Shown here: in pieces, positions 17,869-26,487 of the stretch
How positions within the stretch are numbered: position 1 is the first letter of the stretch
Layout: the number at the start of each line of letters is the position of its first letter
Assembly: GCF_037389425.1 (NCBI RefSeq)
Contig: NZ_JBBHKR010000078.1
Span: forward strand, 4,609 to 68,608
Direction: 5' to 3'
Source: Stygiolobus sp037389425
Lineage (GTDB): Archaea; Thermoproteota; Thermoprotei_A; Sulfolobales; Sulfolobaceae
DNA: 64,000 bases
The notes under the pieces: model-generated
Database searches by the model: none
The model's input: the letters and a program-made list of their open reading frames with translations, nothing else
What the model was told of the DNA's origin: nothing
Made by a program: the position numbers and the translations under genes

Positions 17869-19155
17869 TAATAGGCTACGGAGCGGCAGGTTTCGCTTCG
17901 CTTATTAAGGTAAGTGAACTGGGAATTAAGTCGGTTTTAATAGGTTATGGCCCTATTGGAGGTACTTGCGTAAACGTAGGTTGTGTTCCTTCAAAGAGAT
18001 TACTCCATTTGGGAGAAAAGGGAGGAGATTTTTTCTCATCTTTTGAGGACACAAGACAGTTCGTAAGGAAGGCTAGAAAAGAGAAATACGAGGACGTCCT
18101 CATTTATTATGACGTGGAATTAATAGAAGGTAAGGCTCACTTTATTTCTCCTCATGAGGTAAAAGTTGGAGATAAAGTAATAGAAGGTAAGAAATTCATT
18201 ATAGCTACCGGGTCTCTCCTTTTATCCCAGAAATTCCGGGATTAAAAGACTTGGAGTACTGGACTAACGTTGAGGCTCTAAACCCTGATGGGAAAATCTC
18301 CTCTTTAGTAATTATAGGCGGTAGGGCTGAGGCATTGGAGTTTTCTCAAATGTACAGAAATTTCGGCGTTAAAGTGGCGATCCTTCAGAGGAGTAAAACT
18401 CTTATCCCAGATTGGGAGCTGGAGATCTCTCGAGATACAGAGAGTGTTAGAAGAGGAAGGAATTTACGTAATCACAGACGTTAAGGTTAAGAAGGTAAAG
18501 AGGGGAGAAAGTGACAAGCTTGTAATTACGAACATGGGAGACATAGAAGCTGATTAGATCCTCATAGCTGCCGGAAGGAAACCTAACGTCGATTTGAATT
18601 TATCCTCAGCCGGAGTAGAACTAAACGAGAAGGGAGGAATAAAAGTGAATGACGAGCTTCAGACTACTAACCCTAACATTTATGCTGCAGGTGACGTAAT
18701 AGAAGATAAGATGTTGGAAGCCTTAGCTGGTTATGAGGGAACTATAGCAGTGAGGAATGCAATTAAGGGAGAGCATAAGAAGATTGACTTCCTTAATGTT
18801 CCTCAAGTGATATTTACTCGTCCAAATTTGACAAGAGTGGGGCTTAATTCCTTTGATAGGGATTTTGATAGTAGAACTGTAAAGATGAAGGACATTGTAA
18901 AGGCTCAAATAATTGATGCAGAGAAGGGTCTAATAAAGATGGTAGTGGAGAGGCTCAAAGAGGATAATGGGAGTTCATGTAATGGCCGAGAACGGTGCAG
19001 AATTCATAGGCGAAGCAGCATTGGCAATAAAGCATAGGATGACGATAGATGATATTATAGATACAGTTCACGTGTTTCCTACAGTGGCAGAATCGTTAAG
19101 GATAGTTGCTTTAGCGTTTTATAAGGATGCGGAAAAGTTAAGTTGTTGCGTTTAA
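17853..19155 (+). pseudogene. merA: Broken mercuric reductase gene
   Basis: Joined across frames the DNA encodes a full MerA: an FAD loop (VIIGYGAAGFAS), the redox-active disulfide GGTCVNVGCVPSKR, the NAD-binding stretch SLVIIGGRAEALEFS, the NPNIYAAGDV motif, and the C-terminal vicinal cysteines LSCCV that bind Hg(II). It is dead by several lesions: no start codon (ACG at 17853 sits where ATG would be, overlapping merH), a frameshift near 18212 (TCTTCT apparently reduced by one T), another near 18433, a TAG at 18555-18557, and another shift near 18960. Between lesions the reading is clean, so decay is recent. Confidence 0.88.
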
Positions 19156-19286
19156 TCAAGTATATGTTCGAAACAACTTAAAATACTTTTTATAGGGATA
19201 AAATAACTTCGATTTAGTGTAGAAATTCCTAGTTAGAGAAAATCATAAAATATGGCTTTTTTAAGTTATACGGAGTAAATTAAATT

Positions 19287-19823
19287 ATGGAAGAGAAGTT
19301 ATCTTCGCCTAAGATCGATAGAAAAGCTTACATAAGAGCTAGGATTTTAGAAACGTTAGATGATATTGACGTAGGAATAAACATGTGGCTTGCGGGAAGG
19401 ACTAGGAATTCTGCTGGGAAAATATTTAATGCAGTTAAAGCTTTGTTATCAGCTTTAGTAACTAAAAACTTAGATAAACTATCGGCTAAAGACGAGTGGT
19501 ATGCAAAAAGAGGTTATACTGCACCTACTCATGCATTAAAAGGCATTTCCATTGACCTGGCAAAGTTAGGCTATCGGGACGTTGAGAATATAACTAATTT
19601 AGCTTTTCTCCTTCACGATTATCAATATAATGGTTTTGATCCAGATTTTTCTAAATATAAAAATAAGGAAGAAGTATTGCACGATATAATTACGCTAGCG
19701 AGAGGCATTTTAGACAATATAAAGAAGGAGTGGTTTAAAGAGGAGTGGGATGAAAAGCTAGACGTTTTATATAGCATAGTTACGTCTGATTTAGAGAGAA
19801 TGGAGAAAAACTCCGTAAAATAA
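19287..19823 (+). CDS. PaREP1/PaREP8-like helical protein
   Basis: A 178-residue soluble, mostly helical protein. The stretch TRNSAGKIFNAVKALLSALV and the later THALKGISIDLAKLGY resemble archaeal PaREP1/PaREP8 proteins, which are HEPN-like helical bundles of unknown function spread in many copies through crenarchaeal genomes. It stands alone, just after the merA remains; a TATA-like TAAATTAAATT lies just upstream of the ATG. A HEPN-type RNase or nucleotide-linked role is possible but not shown. Confidence 0.55.
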   Translation: MEEKLSSPKIDRKAYIRARILETLDDIDVGINMWLAGRTRNSAGKIFNAVKALLSALVTKNLDKLSAKDEWYAKRGYTAPTHALKGISIDLAKLGYRDVENITNLAFLLHDYQYNGFDPDFSKYKNKEEVLHDIITLARGILDNIKKEWFKEEWDEKLDVLYSIVTSDLERMEKNSVK

Positions 19824-20259
19824 TCCTGTAAGCTAACTTGCATGAGAGAGTAACGCTACTTGCTGTTTATCTTTTCATTCAAGTCATATCATTTCGAGCT
19901 TAGAAGTTTTTATCTATAATTCTAATGTTTAAATATATGTAGTTAAAGCAACAATCCATAATATAAAGTCGAAGTTGAAGAAATAAGATCCTTGTATTAT
20001 TCGATTTCATAAATAATTCCTATGTAGCCGAAGTCTGGAAAATCTATAAAAATTCTGTAAGTCTCCTATTCACCTTTAAGAAGTCCAGGACCTAAAATTT
20101 TTAGGGAAACCTTTCTTGTTAAGGTATTTCGCCTCAATTGCCATTGCCTCTTTCAACCTTGGAAAGGATAAAGAGTGATGATATCTAAGGATAGGGGATA
20201 GCATAGCGTTAAAATTAATTGAAAATAGCCTTTTAGTACCGCAAACCTTCTCCTGAATT
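19824..20259. other. Gene-free stretch with possible gene fragment
   Basis: No intact gene. On the minus strand about 20085-20165 reads FPRLKEAMAIEAKYLNKKGF before a stop, a helical piece like the end of a PaREP1 or HEPN-type gene. The rest is AT-rich with no structure that I can support. Confidence 0.3.
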
Positions 20260-20676
20260 TCAAGGTATTTCCTTAATATCTTTCAGTAACTCGTTAGTGA
20301 AAACTACTTTGAATTCCAGTTCATAGACTTCCATCTCTTTTCCCTTACCGTTAAAAGTTATTTCTATTTCATTCTGAAAATTTCCCAAATCCTTGATCTT
20401 AACTTCACCTTTCCCTTCAGCGTTCATTTTAACTTGACTTTCCAATATTTTCGAAGAAGCTGATAGAAAGACCTTTTTAAAGGACAGCCTGTTAAACAGT
20501 TTTAATCTAATGAATTTATAGTTTCCAGATGAGGTTACGCTTTCGGTATATTTTTCCTCGGAATTAAAGGAAATGACATATTGGATTGCTTTTGATGCTG
20601 ATGATAATCTTTCCTCAATCTCTTCCTGTTTCATTTTACTTTCCTTAGAAAGTAACTTAATTAATGAAGCATCCAT
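20260..20676 (-). CDS. Hypothetical protein, unknown function
   Basis: A 138-residue soluble protein with an N-terminal helical, charged part (residues 1-35) and a beta-rich remainder (YKFIRLKLFN, EVKIKDLG, NEIEITFNGKG, YELEFKVVF). The pattern of strands could be a small START/Bet v1-like or CoxG-like fold, but I see no diagnostic motif. It starts with ATG and lies alone between two PaREP1-type genes of opposite strand. Codon use is AT-rich, like its neighbours. Confidence 0.5.
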   Translation of the reverse strand: MDASLIKLLSKESKMKQEEIEERLSSASKAIQYVISFNSEEKYTESVTSSGNYKFIRLKLFNRLSFKKVFLSASSKILESQVKMNAEGKGEVKIKDLGNFQNEIEITFNGKGKEMEVYELEFKVVFTNELLKDIKEIP

Positions 20677-20798
20677 GAGTATTTTTTTGAGGTTAGAAGA
20701 GTTTAATAAGAGTTATTAGTCAATAAAATCTTCTCGCAGTTTCTAAAGAGTACAAAGGTCTGAAAATACTTTAATTTCAGAACATCTAAATTTCATTC

Positions 20799-21263
20799 GT
20801 GGAGGAGTTAATTAAAAAGGCTGAGGAAGAAGGAATTGATGTTGAGGATATTATAATAAACGCTATTAGGAATAAAAGCGAAGATCCGTCAATTTCAATA
20901 AAGTTGAGAATTGAAATCGCCGAAAAATACATTAATGAAGCAAAGAAATATCTTGAAAACGGAGATATAACTCAAGCCTCGGAGAAGGCATATAAGTCTG
21001 CAGAAGAGGTAATAAAGGCACTAGGTGAGAAGCTTAATACTAAAGAATACCAGTTAGCAACTAAGGAAGGCAGGTGGTTTACTTATTATTTATCGTCTGT
21101 AGCTTCGTTAACGGAATGGAGTAGAAAGGGTTGGTCTTCAGCTTATATTCTTCACGTTTGGGGATTTCATGAAGGTAAATTAGATATAGATACCGTAAAA
21201 CGTTATATTACAGACGTTGAAGAAATGGTTGATAAGGCTAAGAAGGAACTCCTAAAAGTATAA
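20799..21263 (+). CDS. PaREP1 family protein
   Basis: A 154-residue protein with the classic PaREP1 signature: AEKYINEAKKYLENGDITQA followed by SEKAYKSAEEVIKALGE, the EGRWFTYYL string, then GWSSAYILHVWGFHEG. The family is abundant in Pyrobaculum, Sulfolobales and other crenarchaea; it has a HEPN-like helical fold and no settled function. It starts with GTG 22-25 bp after an AT-rich box. It shows no break and should be expressed. Confidence 0.8.
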   Translation: MEELIKKAEEEGIDVEDIIINAIRNKSEDPSISIKLRIEIAEKYINEAKKYLENGDITQASEKAYKSAEEVIKALGEKLNTKEYQLATKEGRWFTYYLSSVASLTEWSRKGWSSAYILHVWGFHEGKLDIDTVKRYITDVEEMVDKAKKELLKV

Positions 21264-21299
21264 ATTCCTCCTAACTAATCACATATGACAGTTAATCAG

Positions 21300-21415
21300 G
21301 CTGAAATTGAGGAGATACGCAGAGACTGTGATGCTTCTACGTAACTACTCGTTATTTTTAATTACTCCTAAATATCGTTTTTACAAGTTGTTTTTATATA
21401 GTATTACCGAAGTGG
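21300..21415. other. Gene-free AT-rich spacer
   Basis: Between PaREP1 and the decayed membrane-protein gene I see no gene, only AT-rich DNA with a stretch near 21345-21400 (TTTTTAATTACTCC...) that may be a terminator. Confidence 0.3.
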
Positions 21416-21464
21416 TTTTTATTGATGATCCCCCTAACTGATGACGGTCACTGCTCATGAGGAT

Positions 21465-21840
21465 GGGAGTGATAAAAGTGTGGACGGGAGAGTAGTGGTG
21501 TTTCTCTCGACCAGCCCCAATGGGTGACTGTGTATGATCCCTTAAGAGGGGTGCCCTTGGTGGAATTAAAAGTAAGGAAAAGTTACGCCACGGGTAAACA
21601 CATTTGCGGTGAACTAGTTAGAGTGTGTACGTCAGGTCTAAAGGGGGGTCAGACTTTCATTGAGGTTTCATGAATTTGTATTCGACCTCTCGTCCTCATT
21701 CCCCTTATTTCACTCCCCGTGCCGTCTACGGAAGCGGTAGTTAAACCACTCCCTTCAAGGACATAGGGAGCCTCATCGAACTCATCCTCCCCCTCACATT
21801 GCTCATCGAGTTCACTGTAGGGCTCTCTTCTACATGATAG
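21465..21840 (+). pseudogene. Decayed gene for a membrane-anchored extracytoplasmic protein
   Basis: Clear coding pieces lie in different frames. First DGRVVVFLSTSPNG before a stop; then, from about 21505, QPQWVTVYDPLRGVPLVELK followed by SYATGKHICGELVRVC; then, from 21671, a piece with VYGSGS, an in-frame TAA, and DIGSLIELILPLTLLIEFTV, a C-terminal membrane helix. Together they resemble the end of a surface protein with a C-terminal anchor. It lies 200 bp from the ABC ATPase gene, so it may be the lost extracytoplasmic partner of that transporter. The start and family are not known. Confidence 0.5.
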
Positions 21841-22067
21841 TATGTAACTACAAAATTTATAAACTCTCATGAGAAGAGCTAGGAATGTTAAATAATATCA
21901 AATGACATAAAATTCACGGTTTATCGTAAACTTTTGACGACGGCGAACAAGACACTCGTTAACAATTAGTACAGCGTTTTTCCAAAAAGCGTAAATACAC
22001 AATCAAGTTGAGTACCCGAGAATAACTGAACAGTGGGCAATCCCTTTAGTGAGCTCAAGGTCACTAT

Positions 22068-22910
22068 TTAGACCCTCTCTTCCATTATCATCCTATATAA
22101 CTCGTACATGTTTACCTCACTGACCTCTTCTATTTCACTACCGGAGTTTACCATTTCCTTAACAATTTCACTAATTTTCCCGTCGTACTTGACCAAAAAC
22201 TTACCACCACCGTACGCCCTGATAATTTTCACTTCTTGAGGAAAGCTCTTAATGTTACCTTTAATATACACCAAGTTCTTTCTCAGTTCCTCTAGTTTGT
22301 TGTCCATTATGATTCTGCCGTCCTTAATGAAAATTATCCTTGTAGCGAAAATCGGTAGATCAGAGATGTCGTGTGTAGAATATATTATTATCCTACCCTC
22401 TTTAATCAAATTTATCTTATCGTATAACATCAACCTGAAGTTTACGTCCAAATTCGCTGTAGGTTCGTCTAGTATCAGAATTTTCGGGTTTTGGAGAAAC
22501 ACTCTGTAAAGGCTTAGGAGTTTCTTCTGTCCGCTACTCAACTTCTCGATCTTCATTTGGGCAGAAAGAGGAATGTCGATAGGCTGAGAGGACTCACCGT
22601 AGATTTCAGACCAGAATTTGATGAACTCCCCTACCGTGAGAGTGGTTGGCGGTGAATATTCAGCAGGCATATAGCCTATAAGTGTCCTCACCTTCTCCCC
22701 TTCTTTGGAGTAGAGGTCTATTCCGTCAACCTCTACCCTACCCTTAATCGGTCTCAAAACTCCGGCTAAACCTCTTAAAAGTGTGGTTTTCCCAGCACCG
22801 TTCGGTCCCACTAATGCGACGACCTCGTTCTCGTTCAACGTTAAGGAACTTACTGTAACTATTGTCCTTCCACGGTAGCCGATCTCGGCATCTATGACAC
22901 TCACTTTCAC
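22068..22910 (-). CDS. ABC transporter ATP-binding protein
   Basis: A 280-residue ATPase with Walker A VGPNGAGKTT (34-43), the ABC signature KLSSGQKKLL (near 122-131), Walker B ILILDEPTANLD (near 144-155) and the switch His in YSTHDIS. The C-terminal 80 residues form an extra domain as in many ABC-2-type exporters. It lies divergent from the permease gene at 23.36 kb, with a broken small gene between. The pair probably forms one exporter or a drug/lipid pump; substrate unknown. The start ATG is followed by a usual first strand (KVSVIDAEIGY). Confidence 0.88.
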   Translation of the reverse strand: MKVSVIDAEIGYRGRTIVTVSSLTLNENEVVALVGPNGAGKTTLLRGLAGVLRPIKGRVEVDGIDLYSKEGEKVRTLIGYMPAEYSPPTTLTVGEFIKFWSEIYGESSQPIDIPLSAQMKIEKLSSGQKKLLSLYRVFLQNPKILILDEPTANLDVNFRLMLYDKINLIKEGRIIIYSTHDISDLPIFATRIIFIKDGRIIMDNKLEELRKNLVYIKGNIKSFPQEVKIIRAYGGGKFLVKYDGKISEIVKEMVNSGSEIEEVSEVNMYELYRMIMEERV

Positions 22911-23106
22911 ATGCTCAATAACTTTATTTTAGTTATTTAAACGTTCCTTTAAAGACGATTACGGACTTGTAAGTTAAAATGAATAACTAACCGTTAGCGG
23001 CCGAGAGTCGTGAAGATGGAAAAGATGAAGGAGAAAATCTACGAACGAGGGTGAAAGAAGAAGACTTTTAAATTACGACGGTAAAGTTACGGTCTGTTGT
23101 GGGCGT

Positions 23107-23328
23107 ATGATAAATGCAATGAGGAGAAATGGCTCGAGAGTGTCGGTAGTATCGAGAGAGAGTCTAAGTGAGATAACTAGTGAAATACATAACGTGCCCC
23201 CATCTAGTTCACTCATTCCGAAAGACCTCAAATACTAGCTAAAAGTAGACTATAAACGAAATAAAGTAGCTTACGCAGGCGTGTTATTTACTCACGATGA
23301 AGTCCAGGCTAGAAACATCAAGAACTAA
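23107..23328 (+). pseudogene. Small unknown gene broken by one stop codon
   Basis: From the ATG at 23107 the frame reads about 42 codons (SSSLIPKDLKY near the end), meets a TAG at 23233-23235, then continues in the same frame as LKVDYKRNKVAYAGVLFTHD and on to a TAA at 23326-23328. The composition on both sides of the stop is protein-like, so this is most likely a 73-residue gene with a single nonsense change. I do not recognise the family. It lies between the divergent ABC genes. Confidence 0.45.
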
Positions 23329-23361
23329 ATACAAATATGAGATAACCTACTATTACATGAA

Positions 23362-24198
23362 GTGTCGATGAAGTTATCAATTGACCCCGTTCTTAAGGTG
23401 TTCATTAAGAGAGCTTACTTGGAAAATTATGAAAGAAATTTTTACAACGTGATGACTCTAGTTACTGGAGTTGTAGTTTTAATTTTCGTCTTTTCGCTCT
23501 TACTCCTCCCTTCTAACGACCTCAACATCCCTAGTAACTCGGCACTATACTCGAGGATATTATACGAAACTTACGGAATCTTTTTACCCCCGTCTAAGGC
23601 TGTTGTAGTACTCACGTTAATACCAATTATCATATTCCTCCCTTCGCTATTTACTTTAATTTTATCCTCTTCTATTCCTTACTATTTTCTTTATAATCTT
23701 AGGATGAACAGCGAAATCGAAATATTTCTGAGTTACCTGGGAGGACCGAAAAGGGTATTTTCAATAATTATGAAAGCTTCACTAATATTCACCTTGTTCT
23801 ATTACATGATTTATTACGGGGTAACGACGGTCTTAATCCTCCTATTTATCCCCGTTCTTCTCAGTTCAATTCAGTTCTTAATACTGTTCTACATAGGCGG
23901 ACTCGTGATAATCTTGCTTACATTACTGTTAGTAATAATACTCAGTTTGAAATTCCCGTCACTGTCAAAGCCCTCCACGTCTTTCGGAAGAAGCGTACCA
24001 CCGTCGTTAGCTATAGCTTCTCTAGTAAGTGTCGCAGAGTTAGTACTTTTTGAAATAATAAACGCTATGTTCGTATCCTACTCACAAATTACGACATTAC
24101 TTATCATAGGCTTTAACTCGTCTATCGTGCTAATCTTAGCAGTGTTGTTCATGAAATTCCGAGGTAGCGTTACAGCAGAGGATTTCATAAGCAGGTAA
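23362..24198 (+). CDS. ABC-2-like membrane permease
   Basis: A 278-residue membrane protein with six predicted helices: near 33-50, 85-110, 133-155, 155-175, 178-195 and 240-262. The long loop before the second helix holds SRILYETYGIFLPPSKAV. This layout fits an ABC-2 or FtsX-like half transporter, and the ATPase at 22.07-22.91 kb is the obvious partner though on the other strand. Start: GTG at 23362 or ATG at 23368. Substrate unknown. Confidence 0.65.
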   Translation: MSMKLSIDPVLKVFIKRAYLENYERNFYNVMTLVTGVVVLIFVFSLLLLPSNDLNIPSNSALYSRILYETYGIFLPPSKAVVVLTLIPIIIFLPSLFTLILSSSIPYYFLYNLRMNSEIEIFLSYLGGPKRVFSIIMKASLIFTLFYYMIYYGVTTVLILLFIPVLLSSIQFLILFYIGGLVIILLTLLLVIILSLKFPSLSKPSTSFGRSVPPSLAIASLVSVAELVLFEIINAMFVSYSQITTLLIIGFNSSIVLILAVLFMKFRGSVTAEDFISR

Positions 24199-24404
24199 TA
24201 AGGTTCACCTCCTAAATTAGGACGAGTTAAATTAGGACGAGTTCTACTCTAGCTTTTGAGTCATATTGCTAAAGATAATGAGCCATACACGGGAATAACT
24301 GAAGTTTGTGAACGGGAAAGAAATCACGTGATGACACATCACGCCTTCACTCACAGTCAAACCCATTCGTAACGTTTATTACACCTTTAGGATTATAATA
24401 TTAC

Positions 24405-24896
24405 GTGATAAAGGAACCTTACGCTACTTTACTCAATAACATGCTTAAAATAATGAAGGAGGAGTTCAAAGACGACTTAATTTCAGTCGTAGTTTACGGA
24501 AGTGTTGCTAGGGGTGACAATAGAAACGATAGTGATGTTGACTTGCTAATAATTATGAAAAACCTTCCTAAAGACAGCATGCTTAAGAGGATAAGACTAT
24601 TTGAGACCAAAGTAGAGGATAAGCTGAACTTAGACGAGCACTGGAAGATGGGGTATTACATATCGCTTTCACCCGTGCTAAAAACACCGGAAGAGGCTGA
24701 AAAATTCTCTCCACTTTATTTAGATATGGTTTAAGATGCCGTAATACTCTACGACAGAAATTGCTTCTTCACAAGAATATTGCAGAAGTTAAGGGATAGG
24801 CTAAAGGAATTAGGTGCTGAAAGGGTCAGGATGGGTAAGAAGTGGTATTGGGTGCTTAAGAAGGACTCAAGATTTGGTGAAACGGTTGAACTTTGA
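24405..24896 (+). pseudogene. MNT nucleotidyltransferase gene with in-frame stop (antitoxin of MNT-HEPN pair)
   Basis: The 109-residue first part has a complete nucleotidyltransferase motif, YGSVARGDNRNDSDVDLL (31-48; D44 and D46 as metal ligands). A TAA at 24732-24734 then interrupts the gene, after which the same frame continues as DAVILYDRNCFFTRILQKLR and a further 33 codons to a TGA at 24894-24896. The continuation is the normal C-terminal part of such proteins, so the stop is a mutation. The catalytic half would still be made, so partial function is possible. Start GTG. Confidence 0.7.
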
Positions 24897-25314
24897 CCAA
24901 TTCGCATATTCTTATATTTCACAAGCTGAAGAAAGAATAAACTTGGCTAGGGTAGAGAATGAAAGGAAGAAGTATAATATTATAGTGAGATTGTGTCAAG
25001 AGGCTGTAGAGTTATCACTTAAAGCCTGCCTTAGGCTTGTTAACATAGAACCTCCTAAATTTTACGATGTAGGTCCTATATTGAAAAACAATGCTGATAA
25101 ATTTCCCCAGTGGTTTAAAGAGAAAATAGATCTTTTCGTTTCGTATTCTAGGTCTTTAAGGAAAGAAAGAGAGCTTTCCATGTACGGTGATGAGGAATCT
25201 AACACTCCACCGGAGTTACTGTATTCTGAATATGATTCACAACAAGCGTTAAAGATGGCTGAAGAAGTATTGGACTATGCTAAGAAATTATATGAGGAGA
25301 AAAGAAATAGATAG
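24877..25314 (+). CDS. HEPN-domain protein (partner of MNT)
   Basis: About 145 residues if it begins at the GTG at 24877 (MKRLNFDQFAYSYISQAEE), which overlaps the end of the MNT frame by 20 bp; the frame is open for another 21 codons upstream (to 24814) but that part is the MNT reading. HEPN features are RLCQEAVELSLKACLRLVN and the C-terminal YSEYDSQQALKMAEEVLDYA. The order MNT then HEPN is opposite to the pair at 14.3-15.1 kb. The HEPN gene is intact while its partner has a stop codon, so it is either harmless or held by the truncated MNT. Confidence 0.75.
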   Translation: MKRLNFDQFAYSYISQAEERINLARVENERKKYNIIVRLCQEAVELSLKACLRLVNIEPPKFYDVGPILKNNADKFPQWFKEKIDLFVSYSRSLRKERELSMYGDEESNTPPELLYSEYDSQQALKMAEEVLDYAKKLYEEKRNR

Positions 25315-25412
25315 TTTCTACAAAGGTGGTTATTCGATTTAATGTCACTTGTCCCAATAATAGAGTGTACAAGAGTTTGGCCTCCATAATGACTAATAGT
25401 CAACCGGCTGAT

Positions 25413-25500
25413 CTGACTTTCTTCCCGCCATAGAAGGGTTCCCTTCCAAAGTGGCTCATCATTCTCGCCATCGGCTCGGACTACATTTGGTGAGCAGTCG
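25413..25500 (-). mobile_element. Solo right end (tnpB 3' end and reRNA scaffold) of a TnpB element
   Basis: Read on the minus strand, the DNA matches the right end of the intact element at 29.16-29.25 kb: the tnpB C-terminal codons, the GGGAACCC-type hairpin and the closing GGGAAGAAAGTCAG, where the intact copy has GGGGGGAAGTCAG. Nothing else of the element remains. It marks an old insertion between the MNT-HEPN pair and the next nucleotidyltransferase. Confidence 0.6.
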
Positions 25501-25656
25501 AGATGTGCAGAGAACCAAACTCCTTTACATTTTAAAGTACCTGAGGGATTAGTATCCTACGTATCGAGAAAAGGGCTTCTTTATTGCTGGCTCTCTTTAT
25601 TAAATTTAGTGTCAAGGGAATACATTGTTTACCCATTGACTAAGCATACATCTTTT
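25501..25656. other. Short gene-free spacer
   Basis: Between the solo IS end and the nucleotidyltransferase gene no coding or RNA signal was found. Confidence 0.3.
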
Positions 25657-26208
25657 TCACGTGTTAGAGAGTAAAGCTAAACACAAATGTTCTACCCCAT
25701 TTTCTCTACATTTTTTAAGAAAATACTCTTCGTTAAAGTCATTACGAGCTTTGGAATACTTTATGACGTCCTTAGCTTTTAGGACGTCTTTCACCCCCCT
25801 CTGTTTAGAAGATATTACGTAAAGTACTGCTAAATCTTCTGGTGAAGTTATGTAAATCCTTCCAACACCTTTGATTACGGCCTGCCTCCTCTTAGAGAGG
25901 AACTCTTTGGTTATGTTATACCCTGGAGGTTTAACTAAGTCAACCTTTATATCGTCGATAATCATTACGTATTGCCAATGTCCTACGTCATTGGGAGTTA
26001 TTTTGTATTGTGAAGATATATACTCGATCAATTCCGCTAACCTCTCATAATCATCTAAATCTACCAAGAAGTCTATATCCAAGGTCGTCTCAGGTGGTGC
26101 ATAAAAGTTCCTTGCAAACCTACCTATAAGTGCGTAATCCGGGTAGAACCTCTCTATTAGTCTCACCGCTTTTCTGAAAGCGTTTTTGTATTTCCATTCG
26201 ATCTCCAA
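25657..26208 (-). CDS. Nucleotidyltransferase-like protein (AbiEii/MNT-like), toxin-antitoxin candidate
   Basis: A 183-residue protein. The stretch LIGRFARNFYAPPETTLDIDFLV (near 27-50; D44 and D46) matches the divergent nucleotidyltransferase motif of AbiEii/DUF6036-like proteins, with a third acidic residue in MIIDDIKVDLV. The rest is helical. It overlaps the upstream 97-residue gene by 46 bp, so both are co-expressed, and the operon starts under a perfect palindrome. This arrangement fits a nucleotidyltransferase-based toxin-antitoxin pair in which one partner represses its own promoter. Role is inferred. Confidence 0.7.
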   Translation of the reverse strand: MEIEWKYKNAFRKAVRLIERFYPDYALIGRFARNFYAPPETTLDIDFLVDLDDYERLAELIEYISSQYKITPNDVGHWQYVMIIDDIKVDLVKPPGYNITKEFLSKRRQAVIKGVGRIYITSPEDLAVLYVISSKQRGVKDVLKAKDVIKYSKARNDFNEEYFLKKCRENGVEHLCLALLSNT

Positions 26209-26456
26209 AATTCAACACCCAAGCTTAATGAAAGTAAGACGTACTCGACCTTGGTCATATTCGTTTCCCTATCTAAGTAATAGTTTAAGTAATCCCTTAC
26301 CTCGTCGTCGCTAACCTTATATTCTCTCGCAATCGTAAACAGCTCTTCCCATTTCTTTAACCCCTCTTTTCTTCCTAGGTAATACCTCTTTGGTCTTTTA
26401 CTTAATTTGTCCCACATTGTCACGTAAATGTAATCTCCTTTAACTTGGATTTTCAT
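26163..26456 (-). CDS. Small protein preceding the nucleotidyltransferase, probable antitoxin/regulator
   Basis: A 97-residue charged protein. Residues 1-30 are a beta hairpin (VKGDYIYVTMWDKLSKRPKR then YYLGR) like the N-terminal arm of some integrase or AP2-type DNA-binding domains; residues 32-75 are helical (EELFTIAREYKVSDDEVRDY). I do not recognise the family. The ATG is 8 bp from a 24-bp palindrome, so this protein or its complex is a good candidate for binding it. It overlaps the nucleotidyltransferase gene by 46 bp. Confidence 0.65.
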   Translation of the reverse strand: MKIQVKGDYIYVTMWDKLSKRPKRYYLGRKEGLKKWEELFTIAREYKVSDDEVRDYLNYYLDRETNMTKVEYVLLSLSLGVEFWRSNGNTKTLSEKR

Positions 26457-26463
26457 TACTAAA

Positions 26464-26487
26464 ATATACTATGAATTCATAGTATAT
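26464..26487. promoter_or_regulatory. 24-bp perfect palindrome, probable operator
   Basis: The half-site ATATACTATGAA is followed directly by its exact reverse complement. For the minus-strand pair it overlaps a TATA-like ATATATA and the expected transcription start, 8-31 bp before the ATG. This position is ideal for autorepression. Confidence 0.65.

Noticed and set aside
18549..18560. In-frame TAG in merA as a possible pyrrolysine or readthrough codon
   Set aside because: The gene also has three frameshifts and no start codon, so the TAG is simply one of several lesions.
21420..21475. C/D-box sRNA candidate (TGATGA with CTGATGA nearby)
   Set aside because: C, D' and C' like strings are present, but I found no closing D box at proper distance and no pairing ends.
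21649..21870. 73-codon minus-strand frame rich in Glu/Asp
   Set aside because: It is antisense to the decayed anchored-protein gene, whose plus-strand frames give a membrane helix and better protein pattern.
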